The notes below the pieces were generated by a model that saw nothing but the letters and a program-made list of their open reading frames with translations, was not told the DNA's origin and did no database searches. A stretch of DNA of 64,000 nucleotides from Stenotrophomonas sp. WZN-1 (GTDB lineage Bacteria; Pseudomonadota; Gammaproteobacteria; Xanthomonadales; Xanthomonadaceae): the NCBI RefSeq assembly GCF_002192255.1, contig NZ_CP021768.1, positions 1,816,001 through 1,880,000 on the forward strand, in the 5' to 3' direction. Below are positions 1 through 7,040 of this stretch, one piece after another. Numbering within the stretch: the first letter of the stretch is position 1; each line of letters starts with the position of its first letter. The position numbers were made by a program, and so were the translations under genes.

Positions 1-67
1 CGAGCTGCTGCGCCCGTTGCTGGCCGATCCCAAGGACAACCGCCGGCGTCGCGCGCTCGGCGGTTGA
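1..67 (+). CDS. RnfH/RatB-family protein, C-terminal fragment
   Basis: Only the last 21 codons are inside the window (frame beginning at base 2, TGA at 65-67). They read ELLRPLLADPKDNRRRRALGG in two parts, ELLRPLLADPK then DNRRRRALGG. The core RPLLADPKxxRRxRA matches the C-terminal signature of the RnfH/RatB (UPF0125) family, whose E. coli member carries RPLIADPKELRRQRA. In this group of bacteria the gene usually faces bamE convergently, as it does here. The family is a small ubiquitin-like fold of unsettled role, often next to ratA. The call rests on a short tail, so it is moderately sure. Confidence 0.6.
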   Translation, partial: ELLRPLLADPKDNRRRRALGG

Positions 68-102
68 TCCCGGCAACCCGTCCTTGCGGACGGGCAGGGG
101 CC

Positions 103-495
103 TCAGCGGCCCTTCTTCTTCTTGTCCTTCGGCAGGTTACGGCCGAACTGGCGCACGGTCTGCTGGGCCAGGGCCTTGTCGTTACCCGGGAAGTAGTCGC
201 CTTCCCAACGGGTCACGGCGTCATTCTCGAAGAACACCACGAAGTTCTTCACTTCGGTACGGCCCAGGCGGTTCACGCGCTGGCTGGAGGTGTAGTCCCA
301 GCGCTGGGCGTGGAACGGGTCGGGAATGGACGGGGTGCCCAGCAGCGCGGTGACCTGCTGCTTGCTCTGCCCGACCTGCAGCTTGGCCACGGCATCTTCC
401 CGGATCAGGTTGCCCTGATAGATGGGTTGCTTGTAGATGATGCCGCACCCGGTGGTGGACAGGGCGACGGCGGCGACCAACAGGAGATTGCGCAT
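103..495 (-). CDS. bamE: Outer membrane assembly factor BamE (OmlA/SmpA lipoprotein)
   Basis: A 130-residue lipoprotein. The N-terminus is a lipoprotein signal with lipobox LSTTGC, so Cys17 is the predicted lipidated residue. The body carries the SmpA/OmlA signature: KLQVGQSKQQVTALLGTPS, then a WDY segment, then a FFENDAVTRWEGD strand. A lysine-rich tail (KDKKKKGR) ends the protein. BamE is the small accessory lipoprotein of the BAM complex that inserts beta-barrel proteins into the outer membrane. The gene is transcribed away from fur, and this bamE-fur pairing is typical of Xanthomonadaceae. Roughly 100 bp separates the two starts and must hold both promoters. A second small protein with a related motif lies at 61173-61502. 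Confidence 0.95.
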   Translation of the reverse strand: MRNLLLVAAVALSTTGCGIIYKQPIYQGNLIREDAVAKLQVGQSKQQVTALLGTPSIPDPFHAQRWDYTSSQRVNRLGRTEVKNFVVFFENDAVTRWEGDYFPGNDKALAQQTVRQFGRNLPKDKKKKGR

Positions 496-598
496 CGGGA
501 CTGGCGGTTGGGGAAATCAAACCGATGATACACTCCCGGCGTGCCACCGCGACCCAATCCGAGGCAGCTGGCGCTAAATCGCCAATGAACGGAGACCT

Positions 599-1006
599 AT
601 GGAAACCCACGACCTGCGTAAAGTCGGCCTGAAGGTGACCCATCCGCGGATGCGGATCCTGGCGCTGCTCGAGCAGCGCAATGCCCAGCACCACATGACC
701 GCCGAAGACATCTACCGCCAGCTGCTGGAGCACGGCGACGAGATCGGCCTGGCCACGGTGTACCGGGTGCTGACCCAGTTCGAGGCCGCCGGCCTCGTGC
801 TCAAGCACAATTTCGAAGGCGGCCAGGCCGTCTACGAGCTGGACCGTGGCGGCCACCACGACCACATGGTTGACGTGGACAGCGGCAAGATCATCGAGTT
901 CGAAAGCCACGAGATCGAGGAGCTGCAGCGCAAGATCGCGGCCGACCACGGTTACGAGCTGGAAGAGCATTCGCTGGTGCTGTACGTGCGCAAGAAGCGC
1001 AAGTAA
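599..1006 (+). CDS. fur: Ferric uptake regulator Fur
   Basis: A 135-residue Fur. The N-terminal winged helix includes the DNA-reading helix with GLATVYRVLTQFEAAGL. The metal-sensing domain follows with GGHHDHMVDVD and the conserved C-terminal histidine/glutamate ligands (EEHSLVLYV). The start at 599 is preceded by GGAG. Fur is the iron-dependent repressor of iron-uptake genes. An oddity: the protein contains no cysteine at all. The CxxC that normally follows HHDH in E. coli-type Fur is replaced by V-D-V-D-S, so a structural cysteine-zinc site cannot form. Family context suggests this is usual for Xanthomonadaceae Fur rather than damage. Confidence 0.97.
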   Translation: METHDLRKVGLKVTHPRMRILALLEQRNAQHHMTAEDIYRQLLEHGDEIGLATVYRVLTQFEAAGLVLKHNFEGGQAVYELDRGGHHDHMVDVDSGKIIEFESHEIEELQRKIAADHGYELEEHSLVLYVRKKRK

Positions 1007-1032
1007 GCCGTTCCAGCCAGCTGGATGCGACG

Positions 1033-1058
1033 AAACCCCGGGCTTGCCCGGGGTTTTT
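1033..1058. terminator. Terminator after fur (possibly bidirectional)
   Basis: A perfect 10-bp stem, AAACCCCGGG (1033-1042) with CCCGGGGTTT (1047-1056) and loop CTTG, followed by T residues. It lies 27 bases after the fur stop and just before the convergent esterase stop, so it may serve both strands. Confidence 0.9.
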
Positions 1059-1064
1059 CGTTGT

Positions 1065-2309
1065 TCACAGTAGATCCACGCCATGCGTGGAGGGCCCCAT
1101 CACCACCTCCAGATCCACCGCCTCGGCCATGGCCCGGTTACCCGCATCGCCCGGATGCAGGTGGTCGCCGGAGTCGTAGGCGACGGCCATCCGTGACGGA
1201 TCGGCAGGGTCGCGCAGCGCCGCATCCAGGTCGATCACCGCATCGAACGGGCTGTCGCTGCGCAGCCAGGTATTGAGCTGTTGGCGCAGGGCCTCCTTTT
1301 CCGGCTGGTAGTAGTTGTCCAGCGGTGTGCCGGGCAGGGCGCCGGCGAACGGCGTCAGGGTGGCGCCGAGGATGCGCAGGCCCCGCCGATGGGCCTGTTC
1401 GGCCAGGGCGCGATAGCCGGCCTGCAGTTCGGCCAGGCTGGGCCGGGGCTGCGCGCGGGCAAAGGCGGTGCCGGGCCAGCTGATGTCGTTGATGCCGATC
1501 AGCACGATCACACTGTCCACGCCGGGCTGATCCAGTGCGTCGCGCTGCAGGCGGGCCAGAACCGACTCGCCCATGCCGTCGCGCAGCAGCCGGCCGCCGG
1601 AGATGCCGGCGTTGACCACCGCCACGCCCCTCGGTGCCAGGCGTGCGGCCAGGTGGTCGGTCCAGCGCTGGTCCAGGTCGAGGCTGGCGGTGGCGCCGTC
1701 GGTGATCGAATCGCCGATCACCACCACACTGCGCGCGCTGGCGGCGGCCTCGACCTCGATCCCGGTCAGGAACAGGCGTGCGGTCGTGGAACTGGAACCC
1801 TGCAGGTTGCGCGCGCGGGTCTGGTTGCCGCTGGCGATCCAGCTGGTCTGGCGCCCCTCCCAATGGAAGGTCTGCAGTGGCGTCGGCCCCGGCACAAAGA
1901 CATTGACCTGCAACGCCTGGCGATTTTCCGTGGCCAGCGCCAGTGGATCGCTCAGCCGCTCCTGTCCGGGCTCGATCGATACGCCGGGCTGGCCGTCGAA
2001 GCTGAGCGGCTGCGGGGAGGCGCCTGCGTGGGCGGCCACGCTGGCCGCGCCGATCCGCAGCGGTTGGGTGCCGTAGGCATTGCTCAGCCGCACCCGCAGC
2101 CGGGGCCCGCCCAGGCTGATGCGTGCGGTCTGGCGGAAGGTCTGGTCCTGCAGCGTGGCCGGGACCAGGGTCGGGAACAGGAAATCGGCGCCCCAGACCG
2201 GTTGCGGACTGGCCTGCCAGCTGGCGACCCAGTGCTGGTCCGGGGCGGCGCTGGCTGCGCTGGACAGGGCGATCAAGGCGGTCGCGGTGAGCTGGCTGAA
2301 GCGGTTCAT
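1065..2309 (-). CDS. Secreted SGNH/GDSL-type esterase
   Basis: A 414-residue protein with a Sec signal peptide (TALIALSSAASAA, cleavage near residue 20). All SGNH blocks are visible: block I VVVIGDSITDG (catalytic Ser), block II NAGISGGRLL (Gly), block III LIGINDISW (Asn) and block V DHLHPGDAGN (Asp and His). This is the layout of the longer extracellular GDSL esterases, with an N-terminal beta domain of about 190 residues before the hydrolase domain. The substrate cannot be told. The start at 2309 was chosen because it begins the signal peptide. The last residues (THGVDLL) and the stop are encoded inside a GTAG hairpin repeat, so the C-terminus was probably shaped by a repeat insertion. It diverges from a LysR gene that may control it. 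Confidence 0.9.
   Translation of the reverse strand: MNRFSQLTATALIALSSAASAAPDQHWVASWQASPQPVWGADFLFPTLVPATLQDQTFRQTARISLGGPRLRVRLSNAYGTQPLRIGAASVAAHAGASPQPLSFDGQPGVSIEPGQERLSDPLALATENRQALQVNVFVPGPTPLQTFHWEGRQTSWIASGNQTRARNLQGSSSTTARLFLTGIEVEAAASARSVVVIGDSITDGATASLDLDQRWTDHLAARLAPRGVAVVNAGISGGRLLRDGMGESVLARLQRDALDQPGVDSVIVLIGINDISWPGTAFARAQPRPSLAELQAGYRALAEQAHRRGLRILGATLTPFAGALPGTPLDNYYQPEKEALRQQLNTWLRSDSPFDAVIDLDAALRDPADPSRMAVAYDSGDHLHPGDAGNRAMAEAVDLEVVMGPSTHGVDLL
1070..1091 (+). repeat. GTAG (SMAG-type) hairpin repeat in the end of the esterase gene
   Basis: GTAG, then TCCACGC (1075-1081), loop CAT, and GCGTGGA (1085-1091). The same stem occurs near 41516-41534, 41579-41597 and 46120-46140. 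This copy overlaps the last codons of the convergent esterase gene. Confidence 0.75.
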
Positions 2310-2352
2310 CGGGCAATCCCGGGAGGAGGGAGGGCCATGGTGATTCCCCGTC

Positions 2353-2397
2353 CATCTGTGAACTAGACTGCGCATGGATAATCATCTGTGAACTGGA
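2353..2397. promoter_or_regulatory. Direct repeat in the esterase/LysR divergent promoter region
   Basis: CATCTGTGAACTAGA at 2353-2367 is repeated as CATCTGTGAACTGGA at 2383-2397, 14 of 15 bases identical and 30 bp start to start (about three helical turns). It lies between the two divergent starts (2309 and 2407). It is a candidate operator, but it is not the T-N11-A palindrome usual for LysR proteins. Confidence 0.45.
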
Positions 2398-2406
2398 TTC
2401 ATCGCC

Positions 2407-3324
2407 ATGGCGCGACCCGACATCAACCGATCCGGCGAACTGGAAGTGTTCGTGCGGGTGATCGAGACCGGTGGCTTCTCCGCCGCGGCCCGCACCCTGG
2501 ACATGACGCCCTCGGCGGTCAGCAAGCTGGTGGCGCGGCTGGAGCAGCGGCTGGGTACGCGCCTGCTGCAACGCTCCACCCGCCAGTTGCAGCTGACCCC
2601 GGAAGGCTGCGCGTTCTACGAGCGCGGCCTGCGCGTGCTGGCCGACCTGGAGGAGGCCGAGCGCTGTGCCAGTGCCCATGCCGAGCCGCGCGGACGGTTG
2701 CGGGTCAACTCCAATGTGCCATTCGGCCAGCATTTCCTGTTGCCGCTGCTGCCGGCGTTCCTCGAACGCAACCCGCAGGTAGGCGTGGACCTGACCCTCA
2801 ACGACGAGGTGATCGACCTGCTTGAGCAGCGCACTGACGTGGCGGTGCGGGCAGGCCCGCTGAAGAGCTCCAGCCTGGTGGCGCGGCGGCTGGGTGCGAC
2901 GCGGATGATGATCGTGGCTGCGCCGGCCTACGCGCAGCGGCATGGGCTGCCGCGCACGGCCGAGGAACTGCAGTCGCACAACCGGCTGGACATCGGCCAT
3001 GCGCGTGCGATGCAGGGTTGGCCGCTGTTGCAGGACGGTCGCGAACGCATGCTGCTGCCCAGTGGCAATGCGCGCGCCAGCAACGGCGATGCGCTGCGCC
3101 AGCTGGTGCTGGGTGGGCTGGGCATGGCGCGTTTGGCAGCGTTCCAGGTGCAGCAGGATATTGCCGCCGGGCGCTTGCTGCCGGTGCTGGAGGAAGCCAA
3201 CCCCGGTGACCTTGAAGAGGTGCACGCGGTGTTCCTGGGGCAGGGCGGCTACCTGCCGCTGCGGGTGCGCGCCTTCCTCGATTTCCTGGTGGAGAACGTC
3301 GATCTGACGCAGCCACGGGGGTAG
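2407..3324 (+). CDS. LysR-family transcriptional regulator
   Basis: A 305-residue LysR-type regulator. The N-terminal winged helix-turn-helix reads FVRVIETGGFSAAARTLDMTPSAVSKLVARLE, with the typical LGTRLLQRSTRQLQLTPEG wing. A periplasmic-binding-like effector domain follows (about residues 90-300). The sequence resembles the CrgA/DhcR-like group that often controls a neighbouring oxidoreductase or hydrolase gene. The start at ATG 2407 places it 97 bp from the divergent esterase start, suggesting it controls that gene and itself. The stop codon TAG is supplied by the GTAG head of an adjoining repeat. The effector is unknown. Confidence 0.92.
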   Translation: MARPDINRSGELEVFVRVIETGGFSAAARTLDMTPSAVSKLVARLEQRLGTRLLQRSTRQLQLTPEGCAFYERGLRVLADLEEAERCASAHAEPRGRLRVNSNVPFGQHFLLPLLPAFLERNPQVGVDLTLNDEVIDLLEQRTDVAVRAGPLKSSSLVARRLGATRMMIVAAPAYAQRHGLPRTAEELQSHNRLDIGHARAMQGWPLLQDGRERMLLPSGNARASNGDALRQLVLGGLGMARLAAFQVQQDIAAGRLLPVLEEANPGDLEEVHAVFLGQGGYLPLRVRAFLDFLVENVDLTQPRG

Positions 3325-3397
3325 TGCCAGCCGCTGGCCGGCAACCTCACGATCTTCGCCGCCCCGCATCGGGCTGCCGGCCGGCGGCCGGCACTAC
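3321..3397. repeat. Inverted pair of GTAG (SMAG-type) repeats between LysR and recN
   Basis: One copy starts GTAGTGCCAGCC at 3321 and the opposite copy ends GGCCGGCACTAC at 3397, so the two face each other across about 30 bp. Each is itself a GGCCGGC-rich hairpin. The pair lies between convergent genes, where it could also terminate transcription. Confidence 0.8.
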
Positions 3398-3434
3398 CGC
3401 GCGGAAGCCGGGCCCATGCTCGGCTCGGCCGGCA

Positions 3435-5096
3435 TCAGACCTGCAGCAGCTTGCGGGCGGCGGCGCGCGCTTCCTTGCTGACTTCCACGCCGCCGAGCAT
3501 GCGCGCCAGTTCTTCCTCGCGCGCCTTGCTGTCCAGCTTTTCCACTGCGCTCTGGGTCATGCCTTCCACCGGGGCCTTGCTGACGCGGTAATGGGCATGG
3601 CCCTTGGAGGCGACCTGCGGCAGGTGGGTCACGCACAGCACCTGGCGCTTCTCGCCAAGTGCGCGCAGCTTCTGGCCGACGATGTCCGCCACCGCGCCAC
3701 CGATGCCGGAGTCGACTTCGTCGAACACCATGGTCGGCACCGCATCCAGATCCAGCGCGGCCACTTCGATGGCCAGCGAGATGCGCGACAGTTCGCCACC
3801 CGAGGCCACCTTGCGCAGGGCGCGCGGCGGCTGGCCGGCGTTGGCCGCCACCAGGAATTCCACGCGCTCGGCACCCTGCGGGTCGGGCTTGCCGGCGTCC
3901 TGCGGTTCCAGCTCGATCAGGAACTGGCCGCCGCCCATGCCCAGCTCGGCGATGATGCCGGTGGTGGTGGCCGACAGCTCGGCAGCGGCCCTGCGGCGGC
4001 TGGCGGTCAGTACCTCGGCCTGCACGTGCCAGGCCGCAGCGGCCTTGTCGATCTCGCCGGCCAGGCGCTGCAGGCGTTCGTCAGCACCACGCAGCTGTTC
4101 CACTTCGGCATGCATGCGCTCGCGCTGGGCGCCCAGCTCGTCCATCGGCACGCGGTGCTTGCGGGCCAGGTCGTGCAGGCGGCCGAGGCGACGCTCGTTC
4201 TCCTCGAACTGCTCCGGGTCGGCGTCGAGGTCGTCATGCACGCGGTCCAGCAGCGACAGGGCTTCGTGCAGCTGGATCGAGGCGTTTTCGATCAGGCCGT
4301 CCACCTCGCCGAGGCGCGGGTCGTGTTCGATCAGGCGCGACAGTTCGTGGCGCACCTGCTGCAGCAGGTCCAGCGCGGAACTGCCGTCGTCACCATTGAG
4401 CTGGTTGCTGGCCGCCTGGCAGGCGCTCAGCAGGGCGCTGGCATGGGCCTGGCGGCGGTGGCTGGCACCGAGTGCGACGATCGACTCTGGTTCCAGGTCT
4501 TCGCGGTCCAGCTCGCGCAGCTGGTGTTCCAGGAAGCCGATCCGGTCACTGACGTCGCCCTGTTGCGACAGCGCCAGCGATTCGTCGACCAGCGCCTGCC
4601 ATGCGGCAGCGGCGCGGCGCACCTGGCGGCGCTCGACCGCGTTGCCGGCATAGGCATCCAGCAGGGCCAGCTGCGATGGGCGCGCCAGCAGGGCCTGCTG
4701 TTCGTGCTGGCCATGGATCTCCACCAGCAGAGAGGCCAGGTCGCCCAGCTGCGCCAGGGTCACCGGGCGGCCATTGATCCAGGCCCGCGAGCCGCCGTCG
4801 GCACGGATCACCCGGCGCAGCTGGCATTGTTCCTCGTCGTCCAGCTCGTTGTCGGCCAGCCACTGGCGCGCAGCCTGCAGCTGCTCCAGCGCGAACTCGG
4901 CCGAAAGCTCGGCGCGCGCGGCACCGTGGCGGACCACGCCGCTGTCGGCGCGCAGGCCGGACAGAAAGCCCAGGGCGTCGACCATCAGCGACTTGCCGGC
5001 GCCGGTCTCGCCTGAAACCACGGTCATGCCTGGCCCGAACTCCAGTTCGGTGGCGCGGACGACGGCGAAATCCTTGATCGAAAGATGTCTGAGCAT
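3435..5096 (-). CDS. recN: DNA repair ATPase RecN
   Basis: A 553-residue SMC-like protein. Walker A is GETGAGKSLM near residue 30. A long coiled-coil middle (about residues 150-370) is rich in Glu, Leu and Arg. The C-terminal half of the ATPase has the signature LRKVASGGELSRISLA and Walker B MVFDEVDSGIGG. RecN helps hold and process DNA ends in recombinational repair of double-strand breaks and is normally SOS-induced. Length and domain order are those of the family. It diverges from hrcA; the short 115-bp gap holds both promoters. I did not see a clear LexA box. Confidence 0.97.
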   Translation of the reverse strand: MLRHLSIKDFAVVRATELEFGPGMTVVSGETGAGKSLMVDALGFLSGLRADSGVVRHGAARAELSAEFALEQLQAARQWLADNELDDEEQCQLRRVIRADGGSRAWINGRPVTLAQLGDLASLLVEIHGQHEQQALLARPSQLALLDAYAGNAVERRQVRRAAAAWQALVDESLALSQQGDVSDRIGFLEHQLRELDREDLEPESIVALGASHRRQAHASALLSACQAASNQLNGDDGSSALDLLQQVRHELSRLIEHDPRLGEVDGLIENASIQLHEALSLLDRVHDDLDADPEQFEENERRLGRLHDLARKHRVPMDELGAQRERMHAEVEQLRGADERLQRLAGEIDKAAAAWHVQAEVLTASRRRAAAELSATTTGIIAELGMGGGQFLIELEPQDAGKPDPQGAERVEFLVAANAGQPPRALRKVASGGELSRISLAIEVAALDLDAVPTMVFDEVDSGIGGAVADIVGQKLRALGEKRQVLCVTHLPQVASKGHAHYRVSKAPVEGMTQSAVEKLDSKAREEELARMLGGVEVSKEARAAARKLLQV

Positions 5097-5155
5097 GGGT
5101 AAGGGGGTGTCAGCAGCCGCGCAAAGCTAGCACGCGGGCGCGGGAGGTCCAATGA

Positions 5156-5181
5156 CTTGCCAAGGCGATGCGCCGCCATTA
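5156..5181 (+). promoter_or_regulatory. Candidate sigma-32 promoter for hrcA
   Basis: CTTGCCA (5156-5162) and CGCCATTA (5174-5181) resemble the heat-shock sigma consensus CTTGAAA / CCCCATNT with an 11-base gap between the quoted boxes. The site lies 31 bases before the ATG at 5212 and overlaps an earlier possible ATG at 5152, which argues for the later start. Confidence 0.5.
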
Positions 5182-5211
5182 TCTAGTGTCCGTGTCTCAC
5201 AGGTTGATTCC

Positions 5212-6276
5212 ATGCACGGTTCTCCCGACCAGCTTGCCCCGCGTGCGCGCCATCTGTTGCGCACGCTGATCGCGCGCTACATCCAGGACGGTGAGCCGGT
5301 CGGCTCGCAGACGCTGGCGCGCGTGGCCGGCCTGGAGGTCAGCCCGGCCACCATCCGCAACATCCTCGGTGACCTGGAAGACCTGGGGCTGCTGGCCTCG
5401 CCGCATACCTCGGCCGGGCGCATCCCGACCGCGCATGGTTACCGGGTGTTCGTCGACAGCCTGTTGCAGATGCAGCCGCCGGGCGAGGGCGAGCTGGCCA
5501 GGTTGCGCCAGGAACTGGCCGGCGGCGGCAGCACCCAGGCACTGCTCGGCAGCGCCTCGGAGCTGCTGTCGGCGATGAGCCACTTCGTCGGCGTGGTCAG
5601 CGCCCCGCGGCGCGAGCAGTTCGCCTTCCGCCAGATCGATTTCGTGGCGCTGGACGGGCGCCGGGTGCTGGCGATCCTGGTGTTTGCCGACAACGAGGTG
5701 CAGAACCGCGTCATCGAGACCCGCCAGGAGTTCGCGCCGGGGCAGCTGGAACAGGTGGCCAACTACCTCAATGCCCATTTCGCCGGCCTGCCGATGGCCG
5801 AGATCCGTACCCGCCTGCTGCTGGAGCTGCGTGATGCCCGCTCGGAGCTGGAGCAGCTGCTGGCGCACAGCATCGAACTGGCCGAGCAGGCCCTGCAGCC
5901 GGCGGCCGACGACATGCTGGTGGCCGGCCAGACCCGCCTGATGGGGGTGCAGGACCTGTCCGACCTGGAGCGCCTGCGCGAGCTGTTCGAGCTGTTCTCC
6001 AGCAAGCGCGAGATCCTGCAGTTGCTGGAGCGCACCATCCAGGCCCCAGGGGTGCGCATCTTCATTGGCGAAGAGACCGGGATGATGCCGTTGCAGGGCG
6101 TCTCGCTGGTCACCGCCCCCTATACCGCCAATGGCCAGGTGCTGGGCGTGCTGGGCGTGATCGGCCCCAAGCGGATGGCCTACGACCGCATGATCCCGCT
6201 GGTCCAGGCCACCGCCGATGTGCTTGGCGCGGCCTTTTCGCCGGCCGGGCGCACTCCCGGAACATCCGACGCTTGA
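5212..6276 (+). CDS. hrcA: Heat-inducible transcription repressor HrcA
   Basis: A 354-residue HrcA. The N-terminal winged helix contains RHLLRTLIARYIQDGEPVGS and SPATIRNILGDLEDLGLL, followed by SPHTSAGRIPTAHGYRVFVD, which is diagnostic. GAF-like and insertion domains follow, with the C-terminal GVIGPKRMAYDRMIPLV. HrcA represses chaperone genes by binding CIRCE elements. No CIRCE palindrome was seen in this window, so its target is probably elsewhere (for example groESL). It is first in the hrcA-grpE-dnaK-dnaJ cluster. I chose ATG 5212 rather than 5152 because homology starts there and a sigma-32-like promoter covers the earlier codon. Confidence 0.95.
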   Translation: MHGSPDQLAPRARHLLRTLIARYIQDGEPVGSQTLARVAGLEVSPATIRNILGDLEDLGLLASPHTSAGRIPTAHGYRVFVDSLLQMQPPGEGELARLRQELAGGGSTQALLGSASELLSAMSHFVGVVSAPRREQFAFRQIDFVALDGRRVLAILVFADNEVQNRVIETRQEFAPGQLEQVANYLNAHFAGLPMAEIRTRLLLELRDARSELEQLLAHSIELAEQALQPAADDMLVAGQTRLMGVQDLSDLERLRELFELFSSKREILQLLERTIQAPGVRIFIGEETGMMPLQGVSLVTAPYTANGQVLGVLGVIGPKRMAYDRMIPLVQATADVLGAAFSPAGRTPGTSDA

Positions 6277-6298
6277 AACGCAGCATCCCGCCCACACT
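6272..6298 (+). promoter_or_regulatory. Candidate sigma-32 promoter for grpE
   Basis: CTTGAAA (6272-6278) is a perfect heat-shock -35 and overlaps the hrcA stop codon. Eleven or twelve bases later comes GCCCACACT (6290-6298), close to CCCCATNT. It would let grpE be induced independently of hrcA. Confidence 0.65.
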
Positions 6299-6339
6299 AG
6301 GGTGGGTGGAGGCGGAGACTGACCGCCAGGGACCCAGAC

Positions 6340-6855
6340 ATGAACCACGAACATCCAGATATCGAATCCCAGCAGACTGCCGCCGATGCGGCCGCCGCCG
6401 CCGGCATCAACGACGAAGTGGAGCGCCTGCGCGGCGAAATCGAGCAGATCAAGGCCGATGCGCTGCGTGAGCGCGCCGACCTCGAGAACCAGCGCAAGCG
6501 CGTTGCCCGTGACATCGAGCAGGCCCGCAAGTTCGCCAACGAGAAGCTGCTGGGCGAGCTGCTGCCGGTATTCGACAGCCTGGATGCCGGCCTGAAGGCT
6601 GCCGGCGATGACCCGCATCCGCTGCGCGAGGGCCTGGAGCTGACCTACAAGCAGCTGCTGAAGGTTGCCGCCGACAATGGCCTGGTCCTGCTGGACCCGA
6701 CCGGCCAGCCGTTCAACCCGGAGCACCACCAGGCGATCAGCCAGGTGCCGGCCCCGGGCGCCGCTCCCGGCACCGTGGTGACCGTGTTCCAGAAGGGCTA
6801 CCTGCTCAACGAGCGCCTGCTGCGGCCGGCGCTGGTGGTGGTGGCCGCCGACTGA
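6340..6855 (+). CDS. grpE: Nucleotide exchange factor GrpE
   Basis: A 171-residue GrpE. The N-terminal third is a charged, Ala-rich coiled coil ([20 protein letters not shown]), then the hallmark [20 protein letters not shown]. The C-terminal beta domain has [13 protein letters not shown] and the closing motif [20 protein letters not shown]. GrpE releases ADP from DnaK and acts in the cytoplasm as a dimer. It lies 63 bp after hrcA with its own sigma-32-like promoter. The gap to dnaK contains a GTAG repeat and another heat-shock promoter. Confidence 0.97.
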   Translation: MNHEHPDIESQQTAADAAAAAGINDEVERLRGEIEQIKADALRERADLENQRKRVARDIEQARKFANEKLLGELLPVFDSLDAGLKAAGDDPHPLREGLELTYKQLLKVAADNGLVLLDPTGQPFNPEHHQAISQVPAPGAAPGTVVTVFQKGYLLNERLLRPALVVVAAD

Positions 6856-6889
6856 CCCGGCCGGGCCAGCGACGGCCCACCGCGATCGG

Positions 6890-6916
6890 GTAGCGCCGGG
6901 CCATGCCCGGCGAACC
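6890..6916 (+). repeat. GTAG (SMAG-type) hairpin between grpE and dnaK
   Basis: GTAGCGCCGGGCCATGCCCGGCG starts at 6890 (GTAGCGCCGGGC, loop CAT, GCCCGGCG). Its stem could weaken read-through from grpE or stabilise an RNA end. It sits just before the dnaK heat-shock promoter. Confidence 0.8.
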
Positions 6917-6948
6917 TTGAACGGTTGAACACAGCGTTCGGGAGATGG

Positions 6949-6977
6949 CTTGAATGTTCCACGAGCCTCCCCCACAT
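6949..6977 (+). promoter_or_regulatory. Candidate sigma-32 promoter for dnaK
   Basis: CTTGAAT (6949-6955), a 14-base spacer and CCCCACAT (6970-6977) fit the heat-shock promoter consensus closely. It lies 63 bp upstream of the dnaK ATG. Confidence 0.7.
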
Positions 6978-7040
6978 CGTATTCATCCGCCGGCCGAACG
7001 GCCGGACTGACCCCAACAAGCATCCTCAGGAGTCTCCCCC

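Noticed and set aside
221..1084. Long minus-strand frame across bamE and fur
   Set aside because: A shadow of fur: high GC third positions keep antisense frames open. fur itself matches its family throughout.
5101..5211. CIRCE operator upstream of hrcA
   Set aside because: CTAGCACGC near 5128 resembles half of a CIRCE site (TTAGCACTC), but the inverted GAGTGCTAA half is missing.
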